DNA from: Ascaris suum
Lineage: Eukaryota; Nematoda; Chromadorea; Rhabditida; Ascarididae
Direction: 5' to 3'
Assembly (NCBI GenBank): GCA_013433145.1
Contig: CM024187.1
Span: 1,550,001 to 1,614,000, forward strand
Length of the DNA: 64,000 nt
Below the pieces are notes generated by a model. The model worked only from the letters and a program-made list of their open reading frames with translations. It was not told where the DNA came from and searched no databases. A program made the translations under genes and the position numbers. This document shows, one piece after another, positions 1 to 15,000 of the stretch (within the stretch, counting starts at the first letter, position 1; each line of letters begins with the position of its first letter).

Positions 1-3000
1 AGCGGGAATAGCCAATGTTATCCTATATAATAGAAAAGCACATAAATGACAACAAAGAACGCATTATCGTATATACTAGGTATGAGTGCAGTACGACTTA
101 TTAAAGCAACTGCTCCTTTTGTGATCAAAGGTCAAGTTTTTCTATGCTGCAAGCTGACGTATTCTTTTCGGAAGTGCGCAATTCTTACTTGCAATTGCAA
201 ACGACATCAGGAGATTCGGAATCCGTATTCGGTCGCAAATAGCAAGTGTCCGCATGTTGGAATCCACTATCCAAACCGCCCGGACATGGGCACGGCTTGC
301 AAGGCAAATTTATACCGAGACGTGGATCGCCATAGTACCCATCCTAAAACAAAATCAATAATGACTGTATAATTCCTTCTTATGCTTCTGTATCGGGACG
401 CATAGAAAATAATTAATAATTACAGCGTTAACAGGTCATTTCAAAAGTTAACATAAAGAATCGAATATACCAGAATAGGTATGATAAATGGCCAGAAACG
501 CGAACAGTTATATTCCCTCACAAAGATTCCCAAAGCATATTTCATTGCGTTCGTTACATCCCTTCGTTTTTTTTTCTCCACTGTGCTAAAGACTGTCACC
601 TACGGATTGATAGACTCACTGACAGATTTACATTTTAGGTAAGAGGGAGAATGGAACTACCAATTAATGACCGCTTGGTTATTCTTGCTCGCTGGAATCT
701 GCACGTACGAATTTTTGAAAAAACCAGCAGCACATGCGAAGTCGGAAACATATGGAAAGAAAGCCAAAAACACGTATGAAAATGCAAAAACAAAACAAAA
801 ACCCAACCTTGCAACGATCACAATAATAGCCATCAGTGAGATCGCGACATTCAATACACGCACCTGTCTTCTGATCACAGATCGACGCATGATCATTGCA
901 TTGACATACACGGCAGTCAGGGAATGACCAGAAGCCTGGTTGGCACTGGTTGCATTGCCTATAAATTGCACTCTACTTTTGCAAATTTTATTTACCAACA
1001 TCGACTAAATAAAAATAAAATAGATAATTCACTTTCGGTAACCACTGCAAATAACTGTATTCACGCTGATTAAGGATATTTCGCAAGACTAGAACGAAAC
1101 CCATAGAATTATAAACTTTTTGCTATTCGGGGAAGAATTGGACGGGAGCTACTTCACTCAGGCAGGAGGAAGAAGCTATTTTCCGAAAGTAATTTTTCAG
1201 CTTTTCAGACGGAAGTGACTTCTTGGAGGTGAAGAGCGAGCGACGCTGAGGGAAAAGTTTTCTTTTCCTCTATCAAAATGCTAGAGCACGAGGTTTATTC
1301 AACATTCTGCGGGAATATTTTCGCACTGCCAACTGAAATAAAAATTTTCGACCTCCTTAAACGCTTCCATTCACATCACATGCACATCGCTGCCTAGTTC
1401 TATAAGTTTCTAGCAGCGTTATTATTTCGGCTATAAAAAACGCTGTCATCAGATAAATAACTGCTATCCACAGCAAAGTGAAAGAACGACAACAAAAATA
1501 TTGAGCTGTTTCGAATGCATACTTAACAATGAGCTTGAGAATGCACACAACAATGACAACAAACAGCCTGGGAATGTCAATAAGAATTCAACGAAGGATA
1601 TAACAAATAACCTTCCAGTGATGCCACGCTCACGACATAGACACTGTCCACTTTGTTTGTCGCATATATTACTTAGTGAGCCTACGCTATCGCATTCACA
1701 AGCCGTACAACCAGATGGTCCAAAACCGTATGTGCCAACCGCACAGCGGTCACACCTGAAATTGTTTCAGGGCATTTTTTATGTCTAACTGCAACGAATG
1801 ATGGCTAGAGTATAAAGTTAGCTCTACAGTCGAAAACCAAATTCAATCTAGCCAACATACGAACGTACAACTATCCGGCGCCGAGTTAGAAGTTGACCAT
1901 AAAAACTACCTTAACCCGTTACCTTCGCTCTCCCGAGAGGTACTCTAACAAACTCGACTACTGTGGGCGGAATCTTCTATCGTCTACGGCTGCTATTGAT
2001 CCAGTAGATCCCATTCATAGAAACCTATGCCGAGAATCAACCAGCACCTCTATTAGAAAAAAGAAAAATGCGTCATGGCAATACCACAACAAAACATCGA
2101 AAACAATCGGCCGCAATTTCGTAGCTTTCGTTTGACAAATATGTTCGATTCCCTCACAGTTAGTACGGATATTGAGCGAAATGCATTCCGACATGAATGT
2201 AACCTTAATATCCAAATAAACAGTAGGCCACGTTTTATAAAACAAGTCAGACTTTGACTTAACCTGCGAACTGCAACAATGAATACAGATTTTGCTCTTT
2301 TCCTTGAGAAAAAAAAGGAAACAGAAAGCGTGGATGTTCTTTCGATTTCTTCACTGAGTTATTTATTATCGTTCAGGGTAAACTCTAAATACGACATATA
2401 AAACAATGAATTTCCGCATTCATTGTTGCCTATTGGGGTTTTCGCATTATGGAGCATCACATCGTCAAAAAGCAAACCTATTACAGTACTCAAAATACAA
2501 TCCAGAGACATCAGAAATCAATAGGAAACGATAAGATATTCTTCGTTTTGATAGTCAACTTACCTTCTGCCAACAACGTTGGGTTTGCAGTCGCACTGCC
2601 CTCCCTTAGCAGCACAAATACCGGAGACCGAACCTGTCGGGTCACAGTTACATTCAAGACTCTCATTGAAGACGATTGCAGCCACTGGGCAAATGTAACG
2701 CGAACACACCTCCCAAAGATCGGTCGTCGGCGTCAGTGACAGAGCCTGGTTTCGGCATTGATAGCGATCGAACTCCAACCTTAACTGACCTCGTCATTGC
2801 GTTGTAACATGGAAGTGGTCAAATCGCACCTCATAACACATAAATTATAGCTGCTGTTTTCTCTACATTTCAACATATACATTTTGTTCAGATATGCGAA
2901 ATTCCGCCACTTGAAAGTTGTTTTTGGAGATTATGAATGGCTCTTCAAATTACGAAACGGAAGAGAGCATGGATTGACAAGGATGCAGAAGAGGAAGTGA

Positions 3001-6000
3001 ATAAATCTGATTGTATAAGGATAAGTAATCAGGTTATTATGCGGAAGAATACAGGTTTAACACTTTTCATCCATACCTGGGGAGATTATAAAATAAAAGG
3101 ACCTAGCAAGCAATTTGAAAAAAAGTCCTCACTGATACTCAGCAGCCCAGAAAGTCACGGCTTGCGGCAAACTTTGCTGTACGCGTTGAATATTACGTCT
3201 ACATATCTTCAAACTTTTCATCCCAATTTTTGAGCTTGTAATGCAAGCGTCGAGTTCTATAGATCGAAGCAGGAAAATGCCGTGACTATTTTGTTTAGTC
3301 TTCCACATTCCAATGCGCTGATCGAAACACGTCTGATGCATCAAACCATAAAGACTACCTGATTGGGCAGTCATTGTGGTGCTCTTCCTCAACAACTCTA
3401 AGATAATGCACAATACTTTGCACAAGGTGAGATCTAACAGCAGGAAAGAACGATAACACAAAAGAAGCGATACGGGAATATCAAACGTGTGGGAATAGCA
3501 ATGCGGGAAAAAGATATCAGACGGTGAGTGTTTATAGCAGGAAGAAAAATGTTTTATTCTTAATCTCGTCCAGGTAGTACGAGGATTTCACGTCGTAGGT
3601 GCACAAAAAAAAAGTCGCCTTAGCAGTGAATTGATGAATGAAAAGAGAACTTGTTGACGATGAAAGAGGAATGGTAAAGTGCTTCAAGTGGAAAAAGTCC
3701 GAAACGAATGAGAAGGATGAAGGAAATTGAAGTAGACAGTTCAAGTATGTCGTAACCCAAAAACCAGAGACAATAGTGAATGCATCCTCAAGAACTTGGG
3801 ACGGTCTCTGCTCCAACATTATAATGAGATTAGTTTCACTAGTAATGATAGCAGCAAGGATCCATCATGACATTGAGTCACTTTTACTAAAATTTCATCT
3901 TTGCCATAGGTTTTGCGCTCTTATAACTCGGCTGTGGGGGTAATTTTACTTTACTGGAAATAATAATGAATGGCGTGAGCAACTTTCTTTTTCAGCTCTG
4001 CAAGGAAACGCAATAGAAAGGTAAACAGCGGTTTCGAATGTTGTTGGTATTCACAGAGGGGGCAACCAAGGAAGTTACCGAGGCTCCAACAATAACGTCA
4101 ATAGTTTGCAACAATTTGCAACAAGGCTTTAGGAGACAGGTTGGTATTCATGCGAAAGTAAGTCAACAACAAATAAAATAAACTTCAACGGCACTCTTCA
4201 GTTCACAAAAGTTAATTCACGGACATAAGCTTCAACTATGTTTTCGAATTTCTCCACCATTTCGTCACCTCGTATATGAAAATGTGTTCACCGTTATTAT
4301 TCCCTTTAATTTAACAGCAATGCAAACTTATGGATGCTCCACTCTCTTGGAAAATTCCCCGAGGCGATGCCTACTATGACAATGCTCAAAAAACGATGAA
4401 ATGCGGAGCCCCGCGACGATTCGTACCTCGTATTCATCAGTCTGGACTCACCCCACATGTAATCATAAAGAAAAAATGGGCGCGATAGTAACGTGACGTT
4501 CAAAAAAGGTTTCAACATACCTATGTTGCTCAGCAACTGGTGAGCCTTTGAAAATGGGCAAAACATCGGTGGGCGGAACGAGAACAATTGAGTCGATCAG
4601 GATTGACGCAGATCGATCCTGAACGCCCGTTCGCTTTTCACCCATTTGAAGGCGAATTTCATAGGGAACATGCGCCTCCAAGCAAACATCGGTCTGACCT
4701 GAAAAAAAAAAACCCCCAATAACACTGCATTGTTGCAACCACGAAAGAACGATAATGCCGATGAAAATTCTCAAAGTATATTCACGGTCCCACACAAATG
4801 CACTTCAGCTGAGATTATTTTTACCGCTCTATCGAAGCATTTTCGGTAATTGAGTTCGTTAACAAAAAAAAAGAGTTGAATAATCACAAAATTGATATTA
4901 CGCAAATGCTATTATCACGGAAAGGTGCAATTCACAGGTGAATGAGCATTAAAAATTCGGTCTAACAAAGAACACAACAGGATGGATTAAGAACGCAAAT
5001 AAAGAAAATTGAACAAATGATGCATAAAATACAAACATATCGTTTAGAAAAACTTTATCGATGAGTGTTGCATTTGAATCTGAACCATGTAAAGCTGATT
5101 TTATGTAACCTCAACATAGCGTCCTCCTGGATGCAGTCGAACGATGAGGAAATCATCAGACGGAAGAGCGTTACTGCAAACTCCATCGGGTGATGGATCA
5201 CTGGGACGTACTATTGTCAACTGAACGTTTTCCCATCCTAACGGATCCTGCAAAGATCGTATTCAGCAAGAAATATGCAAATGGGTATATATTTCGTATG
5301 ACATATTATTTAACCAGAGAAGCAATGACAGTCGAATCAATATCTATGCTTATCATTTCATCGGTTTTTCATGGAAATTCCATTTCCATTCTAGATTTCA
5401 TCGTAGATTGTGGAAATATAATTCAAGAATATGCACAAATTTCTACGATAGGGAAGCAGAGGAAACGGGAAGACCCCTCTTTTAACGGCAATAATAACCA
5501 TGAAATTGCACTGGAAAGAAATCACCATACACGGATACAAGTTTCGCCGTTATGTTAGTTGTAAAACTTCGAGTCAAAAATATTATACACAGCGTAAAGG
5601 AAAGAAATACAGAAAAAAAATTATCTGAAACAATGAAATAAAAATTATCAACTAAAAGTCATTCTGTTTAACTTAAAGAATATAAAGCGTTTCAGAACGG
5701 ATTTCGATAAAAGTGCTCACGTGGGGCGCTTCGTATCTGATGATGATGTTGTATTGCATGCTCTGTGCGAGATTATCCACTCTGAAAGTGATCGATGTGC
5801 GTTCGTTAGCGCGTACAAAGCCTTCGCCAGTCCACGTACGATCACGGACATTTAACGGGTATTCCCTTGATTGCACTTCACCCTGTAACCCTTATCCTTA
5901 GTGAGCGGTCCAACGGAATCAAAATGAACCTTAAACGTAGAAAATCGATTAGAAAACAGATGTGTGAATAAGCGTGTAAGCCCATCTAGCGCGTCAGGAC

Positions 6001-9000
6001 ATAAAGGTAATAGAAGAGATTTTGAAAAAAAATAAAAAATAAAAACAAAAGTTTCCAATACGGTGGATGTCTTCTCAAAATCCCACAGATGACGAAAAAT
6101 TTATACTGCGATACTTGCAATCTTGTTGAAATTCTTGACGAATGGTGAAGCGAGACTAAGAAGGATGCAGATATAGAGAAGACACATTGGAGGATAAGAT
6201 TATAAAAAATTCCCTCTCGCACCTTTCACCTCTGCCAAAATGCTATAGGTGCAAATATGGCCATATGTCAAATATATGTAACGAATAAACTCAATGAACT
6301 CAATGAACTCAATAAACTCAATGATCGGTACATTAGTGATGTTGGCTTGTTCGGCCTCGTAAGTGTAGTGATCAATATTGGCACAATAGTATGAGCTATC
6401 GGCCGTATCGCAACGCCGACCACTGAAGTGTGCACGACATTTGCACTGCCCCGTGATCACATCACAGTAATTGTCAAGGGCACCACCGATGTCACAATCA
6501 CAAGCACGACATCCATCTGGCTCTTCACTCAATCCGTAGTGCTCCGGCTGAAATTCATAAATATCCACTTTGTAATGCATAAGCAGTATCACCTATGTGT
6601 AACGAGAAAATACTGTGGAAATAGAATGATAAAAAAGTAAAAAGCACATCTGCGTATGCAAGGATTCAAACAGGAAGTATCATTTCTCCCACAGCGATTG
6701 GAAATTAAACTGGAGAAAAGATTTGGAATCTGAATTCCACCACCTAACCCATCTACGCTTTGCTTACCACATCGTTCTTCTTGATGAAAACAACAATTCG
6801 CCAAACGCTGCAAGAGCTAACGAAGGAGGAAAGAAAGATTGGTCAAAGATCAAACGCCCGGAAATAGAGCGCACGTGTTCAACAGATGTACCATAAAAGA
6901 CGGCAGCGCTAAGTGAAGAAGCCATCGAAGAAATTGGAAGTTATTTTTAGTTCAGAGAAGTTAGCATGTGCAATGATCTCGCCGGTGAGATTTGAAGAGA
7001 ATGAAGAAATAAAGATCACGCTGTTTAAGATCCAATGGGGGAAATAACTGCTGCAAGGAACTCTCGAAGTGGGAAAACGCAACAACCTTCTCTGCAATAT
7101 TCTACGGAAACGACATCTGATCCCTATTCAGCGGCAGCAGAAAGCAGGCCTACGGTGATAGCTACAACACAAGTTCGATGACCGGCACCTCGCTAAGATC
7201 AAATTCACGTGAGACCATCCTAAAGTTTTTGAAAACTTATAATATTTCGGTTTTGCTTGGCTATTCTGCAGTGCGAACAGCGCAATAAGCTGCTCAATTA
7301 GATAATTGCTCAAGGAGGACGTTCATTCGGTAGCATCAAAGATTGCGAAACCAGAAGGGTGGTGCTTTCCCGACAAGCGTATGTATAGTAGTGAATGATG
7401 ATACAACAATATCAGGAATATAGCTTAGACGCTGGATGGATGGATAACTAAGCCGAGAGAGGCTGTGGATTCTGAGCCAACAGAATTCGCTGTTTCTTTC
7501 TGTTATCTCAACTGTTCGTCCACCATAGCCGTTCCTCTATAATGCACAGTACTAAGCGAATAGTGAGGCTGCTCTACCTTCAAACTGGCAAATGAGCTGC
7601 TTATACAACAGCTAAATCTGTCATAATAAGAATGAGCTGAATAAGAAATAGGAACGGAACGCAACATTAAAAAACGGTGCTCAAAAGAACAACGCAGTGA
7701 ACGTACCAAACATCTGTCACAGTTTTCACCGTGACCAATCGTTTGCATAGGCATTCGCCGGTGCGTTTATTACATCCTTCATTGTTGAAAGTGCCTAGTA
7801 GATGGCATTTGCAAGCGCGACAACCATTCGGATCTTCTGCACTCAATGACCAGAAGCCATTCTTACAATGATCACATCTGCAATAATAAAACGATTATCA
7901 TCATAGCAGTAATGATTAAGCAAACTGATCGGCTTATTCCTTTCTGATCGTTTTCTTTTAGCCATTAGAAATTAGATAAAATTATCTTAAATTAGAGAAT
8001 CATCATTGATGCTAAGCTAAAGTGTAACGGCAACTCAGAAAAAAAAAAAAAAAAAACAAATCAATTTCTGAAAGAATATTTTTATTTTCAATGAAATTAA
8101 AATTAACCTTTAGAAAAGTTTTCAAATATTAAGTGAAAAACATTCATATATCACAAATATCGCTCAAAATCTATCATTTAACTGATACGATATTGCGAAA
8201 ATGATGCAAATATAGCGAAATTTCCCATTATTCGCATATGCGCCGATGAGGTTTCCCTCAAGAAATTGTCGTTTTCCGAGATTTATTCATCGACGAATAA
8301 ACGGAGCGCCACGAAAATACAACATTTTAGAACTCGCTGACGCAAAAAAAAAAAAAACTGACCGTGGTCCATCAACATTACTCTTGCAATAGCATTTGCC
8401 TGCAACAAGTCCTCTTTCTGGATCTTCTTCCCCCTCGCAAATCCCCTCATTGAGTGAACCCGCCTAAAATACATTCATTTTGATGCGGAAAAAACTGTGA
8501 CGACAGTATGAACAGATTAGAGACTCACACAACATATTCTTAAGGATCATCAAAGAAACTATGAACGGAAGAAGTTGGAGAAAGGAGGGTGACATAGACG
8601 GAAGAGGATGGGAAAGAAACGACAGCTTGATTAGGTCGAAGAAGCCTCGAACTCGTAAATGGAAAGCAATTTCCTCTTATCCAAGTTTCTCTAACAAGGA
8701 CCGAGTGTTCCATCCATACATTTAGCGCACCCTTCTTGTATAAATGAGATTCTCTCATAACTTGAGGGCTGATAACCCATAAGCAGCATTTTAATTCCAT
8801 CAACCTGCTAAACACAGCAAAAAAAAAAAAATGCTTGCATGAAAAAAAAACGACTTATGAGGTATTCAGCAATTTGAAGTGTTTATAAGAGATGAGTGAT
8901 GAGGATAAAATGCGTCAACAACAAACCTTATCACATTCGCATGGCAGGCACACGTACGGATCAGTAATTGGTCGTTGTGGATTGCGGTAGTAGAACGGTT

Positions 9001-12000
9001 TACACTGTTCACAATTCTTGCCTTGTGTATTGTGCATGCATTCATCGCAAACACCACCCGATACGAAACCTAGTTCAGTGAACATTACAACAACATTTTT
9101 AGGCGCAATAATAAAATAAGACAAGTCCATTCCGTTAAAACAAATGGAAATTATGAGAAGAAAAAAAGTTTAATTTTCTGCTTTTGGAATATATAATGAT
9201 TAAAAATAAATAAATAACTCGATCCCTTGCATGGCACCCCCGATTAAACAACAACAACGTCAAACTGCTCGAAGTCAAGAAAATAATAAAATGGAGGCGA
9301 ACATGCATTTATTACTAACCAGATGCCTGATAAACTGCACGATCGAAATGACATCTAGCCGCATGACCATTGCAATTGCAACGTTTGCACTCATTCGAAT
9401 CATCACCAATCGCCGGTCGCCAAGGCAAATCGTTGAAAAAGTCCATACACTGCTCACAATTGAGACCTTTTGTGTTGTGGGTACATTCACAGCGGCCATG
9501 TACCTTAAATAGTTGTTGGCGGTAGAGCAGATTGACTCTAAGATGTGACTGCAAAGGAGCAAAAAAGAGAAACGCATCATGCAAAATAGCGCCAAATGTG
9601 TTTTTTTTTTTTGCAATTTTGCCTAGATAAATAGAGCGAAGTGATCACGCTTACAAAAAAAAAAAAAAAAAAAAAAAATGATGCAAACGTTGATCAAGTC
9701 ACGCTTGATTAGGCACTGAACTCATTTCCCATCTGGCCGAACGCATAAGTTTAGTAAATGAAATTCACAGTAGGACTGTTAACGAATTCCCAGAAAGTTT
9801 GAGCATCAAAATTAGTCGATTTCAGTAATGAGGAAAAACTGAGATCTAAATTATTTAATTCAAGAAAAGCAAGAGGGTTTGCAAAACGTTTCAATCAAAA
9901 TTACTCCGTCATAAATTCGACGAATCACTTGAGTGAAATTATACTAAAATTTACTTAGTTTGCGATATAATCACACATAATTCGACGAATCGAATCCGCT
10001 TAACACAGAATCATTGATCAAAAATGCACTATGGTGAGGTGAAATAATAAATTGGAACCGACATATACAATAAACAGCTGAGAGGACAGTTACAAGCGTA
10101 ATAATTGTAGATGTGGAAATTGCATCGCCTTTTGTATACCAATATCTACGTGAAAAAAAAAAAAAACGCCAAAAACGACCACAAAAACTTTTTTTGTATT
10201 CAAGTATGCATGAAAGTATAAAATATTAATTCCATTTCGAACTTTCAAATATTGAATTAATCTATACATTTCAGCTGCATTCTTTGCATAATTCAGCTGC
10301 AAAAAAAATGTAAACTAAATTTCGCTCTCCAAGACAAAAAAAAAAAAAGAAGAAAGAAACGAGAAAAAAAGGCTGCTCGTCGATGAATCTATTTGCATAA
10401 CTCATAGAAAAGCACGAAAAAGTATGTATAAAAATGAAGGTGCGTTTACCATATCCGGACGATCAGATACAATCGCAACACCAGCACTATTTTCGATTGG
10501 AATACAACGTTGTGCATGACCATAACATGAGCATGATCCTCGAACAACCAACTCATATACGGCATAATAGTATTTCTCATCAATTTCTGGCCTAAAATAA
10601 TAACACCAAATAGTGATTTACTATCAAAGAATATATAATAAATCAACTTCAAGTTTCTTATATGATGCAACCGAAAAATCTGCATCCGAATATTGACAAA
10701 TGAAATTTGTGATGATATCAAAAAACAGTGATGCAATTAACGATGAATATCGGATTTTGAAATATGCTTGAAATACGCGCTAGGAAAGTTGCAATTTTTG
10801 AGTGCTCATCATAATTTCAATCCTTATCCCCCTTCCCGCTAGAAATTTACAATAGTTATGCAAATGTTTCAGAAGGATATCTAGAGCAAATTAAATATTG
10901 TAAAATCACCTGTAGTCGAGAAGATCGTCACCAAGAGTGTGCAATTTTGTGAAGTTTATTCGCAGATTTGTTACTTTCAATAAGTTGGCAATCTCGTCCG
11001 AATATGGATTCTCCGTTCGGATATGTGGTGATATAACCTTATAGACGAGCTGCAAAGTTAATTAGTGGATAATTAAGTGATTTTAAAAAGATACCGAAGA
11101 TTATTGTTAGCATGGCTATATTTAAAAAGTAAAAATTAAAAAGGTAAGGGGATAGCAGATGCTATGGAATATGCCAGAATGGGAAACCAGAACCTTCGAA
11201 ACTGTAGGACATTTCAATCAAATCGAAGAATCATGATTCCACCTGTGTAGCACTCTAACGATACAGCGCCGCTTTAATGGTAGACGCAGCGCCTTAATTG
11301 CAAAGTGATAGGACTTCAGTCATAGAGCGCAATAGATGAGCAATTGCAATTGCATAAGAATAATAAAATGCAAAATAAACTTCGACATAATAATTAGATG
11401 AAGGAAATTTCATAGAAAATGAGACATCTCATTCACCTCGCCTCCCGTAGACGGTGCAACATCGCTGTACTTGCGAGTGCAGATTACATCTGAATGCTTC
11501 TTTGGCGGTCCTTCAGGAATGTTCGGGAATGTGCTTGCACAGTCGTATGCAAAGTAACGATACGGTGACCTGCAACATGACCTTTTTTAGAAGCACCAAC
11601 TGATGGCATCAACTATGTGTTAGGTTGCAATAGAAGGTGTTTTTCAAAAACCGTGACAGAAGAAACCAAAAACGATGGAATGGAGCTCGGAACAAGCCAG
11701 GATCGACTCACTTTTTAATTATATTTAATGTCAACCTTATTTTCTCTCTTTGGCTTAGTTTCTATTACCTCACTAACTGACTAGTAAACAGTTACTATGA
11801 AGTGCAAGAGCTCGTGAGCGCTTTCACTAATATCGATTCGGTTGCTAGAAGGAAAACGATGATGTCAAAGAAACAACCTGTTTTTCAAACAAATCACAGA
11901 AATTTTTCCATTTCTTGCCTTACTTTCTTTCCTCTTCTTTAGACGATAACTCGGTCTTTCTTACCCACACTTCCCGTCAAAGCAGCCTGTAATTTGACGG

Positions 12001-15000
12001 TATAGAATATAGCGTCAAAAAGTACCCCGACTTCCACACATGCTCCTTCCTATCCTTTCCCACGTGTCAAAAAACAAAGACGGGAACCCCGAGACATTCC
12101 CAGCTCAAAGCATAAGGTACGCGTCATAAGCAGATAAGTGAACCAAGCCGGAAGGAGAAGCGAGAAACGTTAATACATCGTGCGCAAAAATCAGAGAGGT
12201 AAACGCATATAAATAACATCTGAAGCAAACACTGTAACAGACAATAAATAAACAAACACCAATTGAAAAGTTAAAAACGAACGATAAATAACCTCAATAT
12301 GAGTAAATAAAGAAAGTTATAGAAATGAGATGAACTGGTATAAAAGAATTTCTCAACTAAAAGGTAAAAAGAAGTAAAATTTACGAAAATGAAGAAGTAG
12401 ATGAAATATGAGATGACAAATGCTGAGAGTGAAAGAAGGAATGACATGAAAAAGTACATAAAAAGGTTACTATAGGCGGATAGTATGGATAATTGAAGAG
12501 GAATACGGATTTTATAGACGTAATAAAAACGACTTAAAGATACTCAAAGTGACCATGTTTCGAACCTTCTCCATCAACGTGAACACTTGAGCGGTTATAT
12601 AAGAAGGTATCTTAGAAAGGCGAAACAAGAAAGGAAAGAAAATGCAAAGGAAGATGAGGAGTTATGAAATAATAATGTGCCTAGTAAAAGTTGAAATCGA
12701 AACAGGTTAAAACGCGCTGGCAAAACGACGTTATAAGTAGAATACGACAATGCTGAATGTTAACTAAACTTAAATCAGTCTAAAATGAACTCAAAAATAA
12801 AATAAATAAAATACGTAGATGAGGTGAAATTTTTAAGATGAAGGTGACGATAAGTATAGAGATAATTAATGGTGATGAGGGAGGTTGATATAGATCCCCT
12901 GTGGTTCCGATGTAATGAGTGATCGTTAGAGCCATAACCTATACGCCAACAATGTAAAAGTTCACGTCACCTATATAATGAAACTTTTTCCCCATACTCT
13001 ATATAGAAATATATGATAAGACGGCGCACATTCTCATACAGCGGCGCGTTTGAAAACTGCTTATGACTTTTGAGTTTGCAGAGCAGATATTTGATATTTT
13101 GAACAATATATGACATAGTAAATTTATGAGTGTGATGTTTTCCTTCGGCACTGTTACAAAACTGCCCCACAAATGAGGCAAGGTAGTTCACAGGTAATTT
13201 CGCCTTCTTTCCTGTATAATATGATATCTTCTTCCAAATGCAAAAATTGCAGCCACGGTAAGGATCATAAAGCAGAATGCACATTCGAATAAGCTCTATT
13301 CGCCTTTCAACAGATCACATCGTTAAAACTTAACAATTCGCAATTTTAGATCATAAAAGCGCTCATTTATGAAACGAGGATTCACGAAGAGTGTGCACTG
13401 TTCGAGTTTTTTTTTTTTTCTACTTGATGTTCGAACGAAATTGTGCGAGACAAGGCTGTCGACATAAAGAATAAAAAAGACAAAGGAACTCCATCAACTT
13501 TCACAGCTGTTTATTACACAATCGTCTTCATTGTTCCGGGTTTCGGCTTGAAAATTTAGAAATCGGAACGCAAAAAAAAAACCTATTCCTTTACAATCCT
13601 ATGGAGTAATAGCAAGTGATAAAGAGAAAGTTTTTAATGATTATTGTCAGTTTTAGCGAAGAAAAAAGTTAGAGAAGAAACAACAAATCAGTGTTCACTC
13701 ATCTCTAGTGGACGTATAATTTTCGAAAAGCCTCATTATTAATTGTGGAAGTCAGTATAGTGAAAGCGCACACTACCTCATACCAATTCATCCCTCGTTA
13801 TAAAGAAAAACCTTGAAGTCATCGAAACAGCTAAATTGCACATCCTATGCCAATGTCGAAGATATGACTTTGAACATGAATACCTCAGTCTCAATCTTAC
13901 AAAAATCAGGCATTTTGTCTCATTTTGTCTCATGACGAAAGACTCGATGCTTCTGGCTTCCATGCTTTTCGGGCATTTCCGTTGCGATTACGCACTCATA
14001 ACGGAAATGCTCGAAACGATCCTCTACAGTATTCAATAATTAAACCTTTGGACAATGACAAAACCTAGACATGCAGTTCTGTAGCAATTATGTCACAAAA
14101 TTTTTGAATCTAAGCCAATCTGTAATATTCAACGAGACCAGTTTCATCCACCAGTTGGTCGCCAAAAATTTTGCCGTTATCCATATTATGGAGTTGACAG
14201 TCAAGAAAAAACACTTAGTTAAATCGGTTCGACTGGTCGAAATATTCAGAATATTCGTACTCACCATGTTTTGCCGAAATCGGCCGACCGCTCAATAATC
14301 ATTGCTGCAGGACGAAATGATTTAAATGTCATTATGAGATGAGTGAAGTGAAATTCGGCTTCAAGGTCGAGTCGAATGGAGACATTCTGAACGCCGTTCT
14401 CTGATTGCCACCAATTCCGATTGCGATCCTCATACGACTCAGAGACCACATTTTCGATCCTGACATGAATGTATCATCACAATCTCTACTCGCATATAGC
14501 CAACGGTGGTTGGTTAATGGCACTGCAGTGGAAGGATGGCATCATTTCCGGAAAATTTCCCGTCCGAACTTTTGTTCCGGTGGAGGGGATCTTAGTGGAT
14601 TTCTCTCGATCAAAGGATGAGTGAAAATATTTGAGTTATCACCACTTTCCTCAGCTATTAAACTGCAAGAAATGACTAAGTTTGCCTTGTAGCTATTCAT
14701 ATATGACATCTCAGAATAAAGACTCATCTTATAACAGCACCGCATTGGTATGAAACGGTTGATTTTTCTGTGTTTTCCTATACCTCTAGTAAATCAAGAT
14801 GGAAAACAAAAAGAGCAACAAGTGATTAGGGTCAGGAAAACAGGAGGATGTAAAAAAGACATAGACAGCCGCATATTTGAAAATGTAAAGATTTGTTTAA
14901 AGCGTAAACGCCACTGAAACGCACTTGATGAACAACCGCTGAAACGTACTCATGAAATAAGAAAACGAAATAAACCTATGACTGAGTCTGTGCGGTTCCC

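Noticed and set aside
1..20. Possible lam-1 exon 19 after a TATAG on the minus strand
   Set aside because: The phase required by exon 18 gives KITLAIP, not an LE motif; the window ends too soon to decide.
7128..7754. Extra laminin exon between exons 10 and 11
   Set aside because: Considered as an explanation for the frame break, but the conserved GENCDRCL motif lies within exon 10 itself, directly before its GTACGT donor.
9275..9616. Overlapping 113-codon minus-strand frame
   Set aside because: Shadow of lam-1 exon 7 in another frame; the correct frame carries the LE cysteine pattern.
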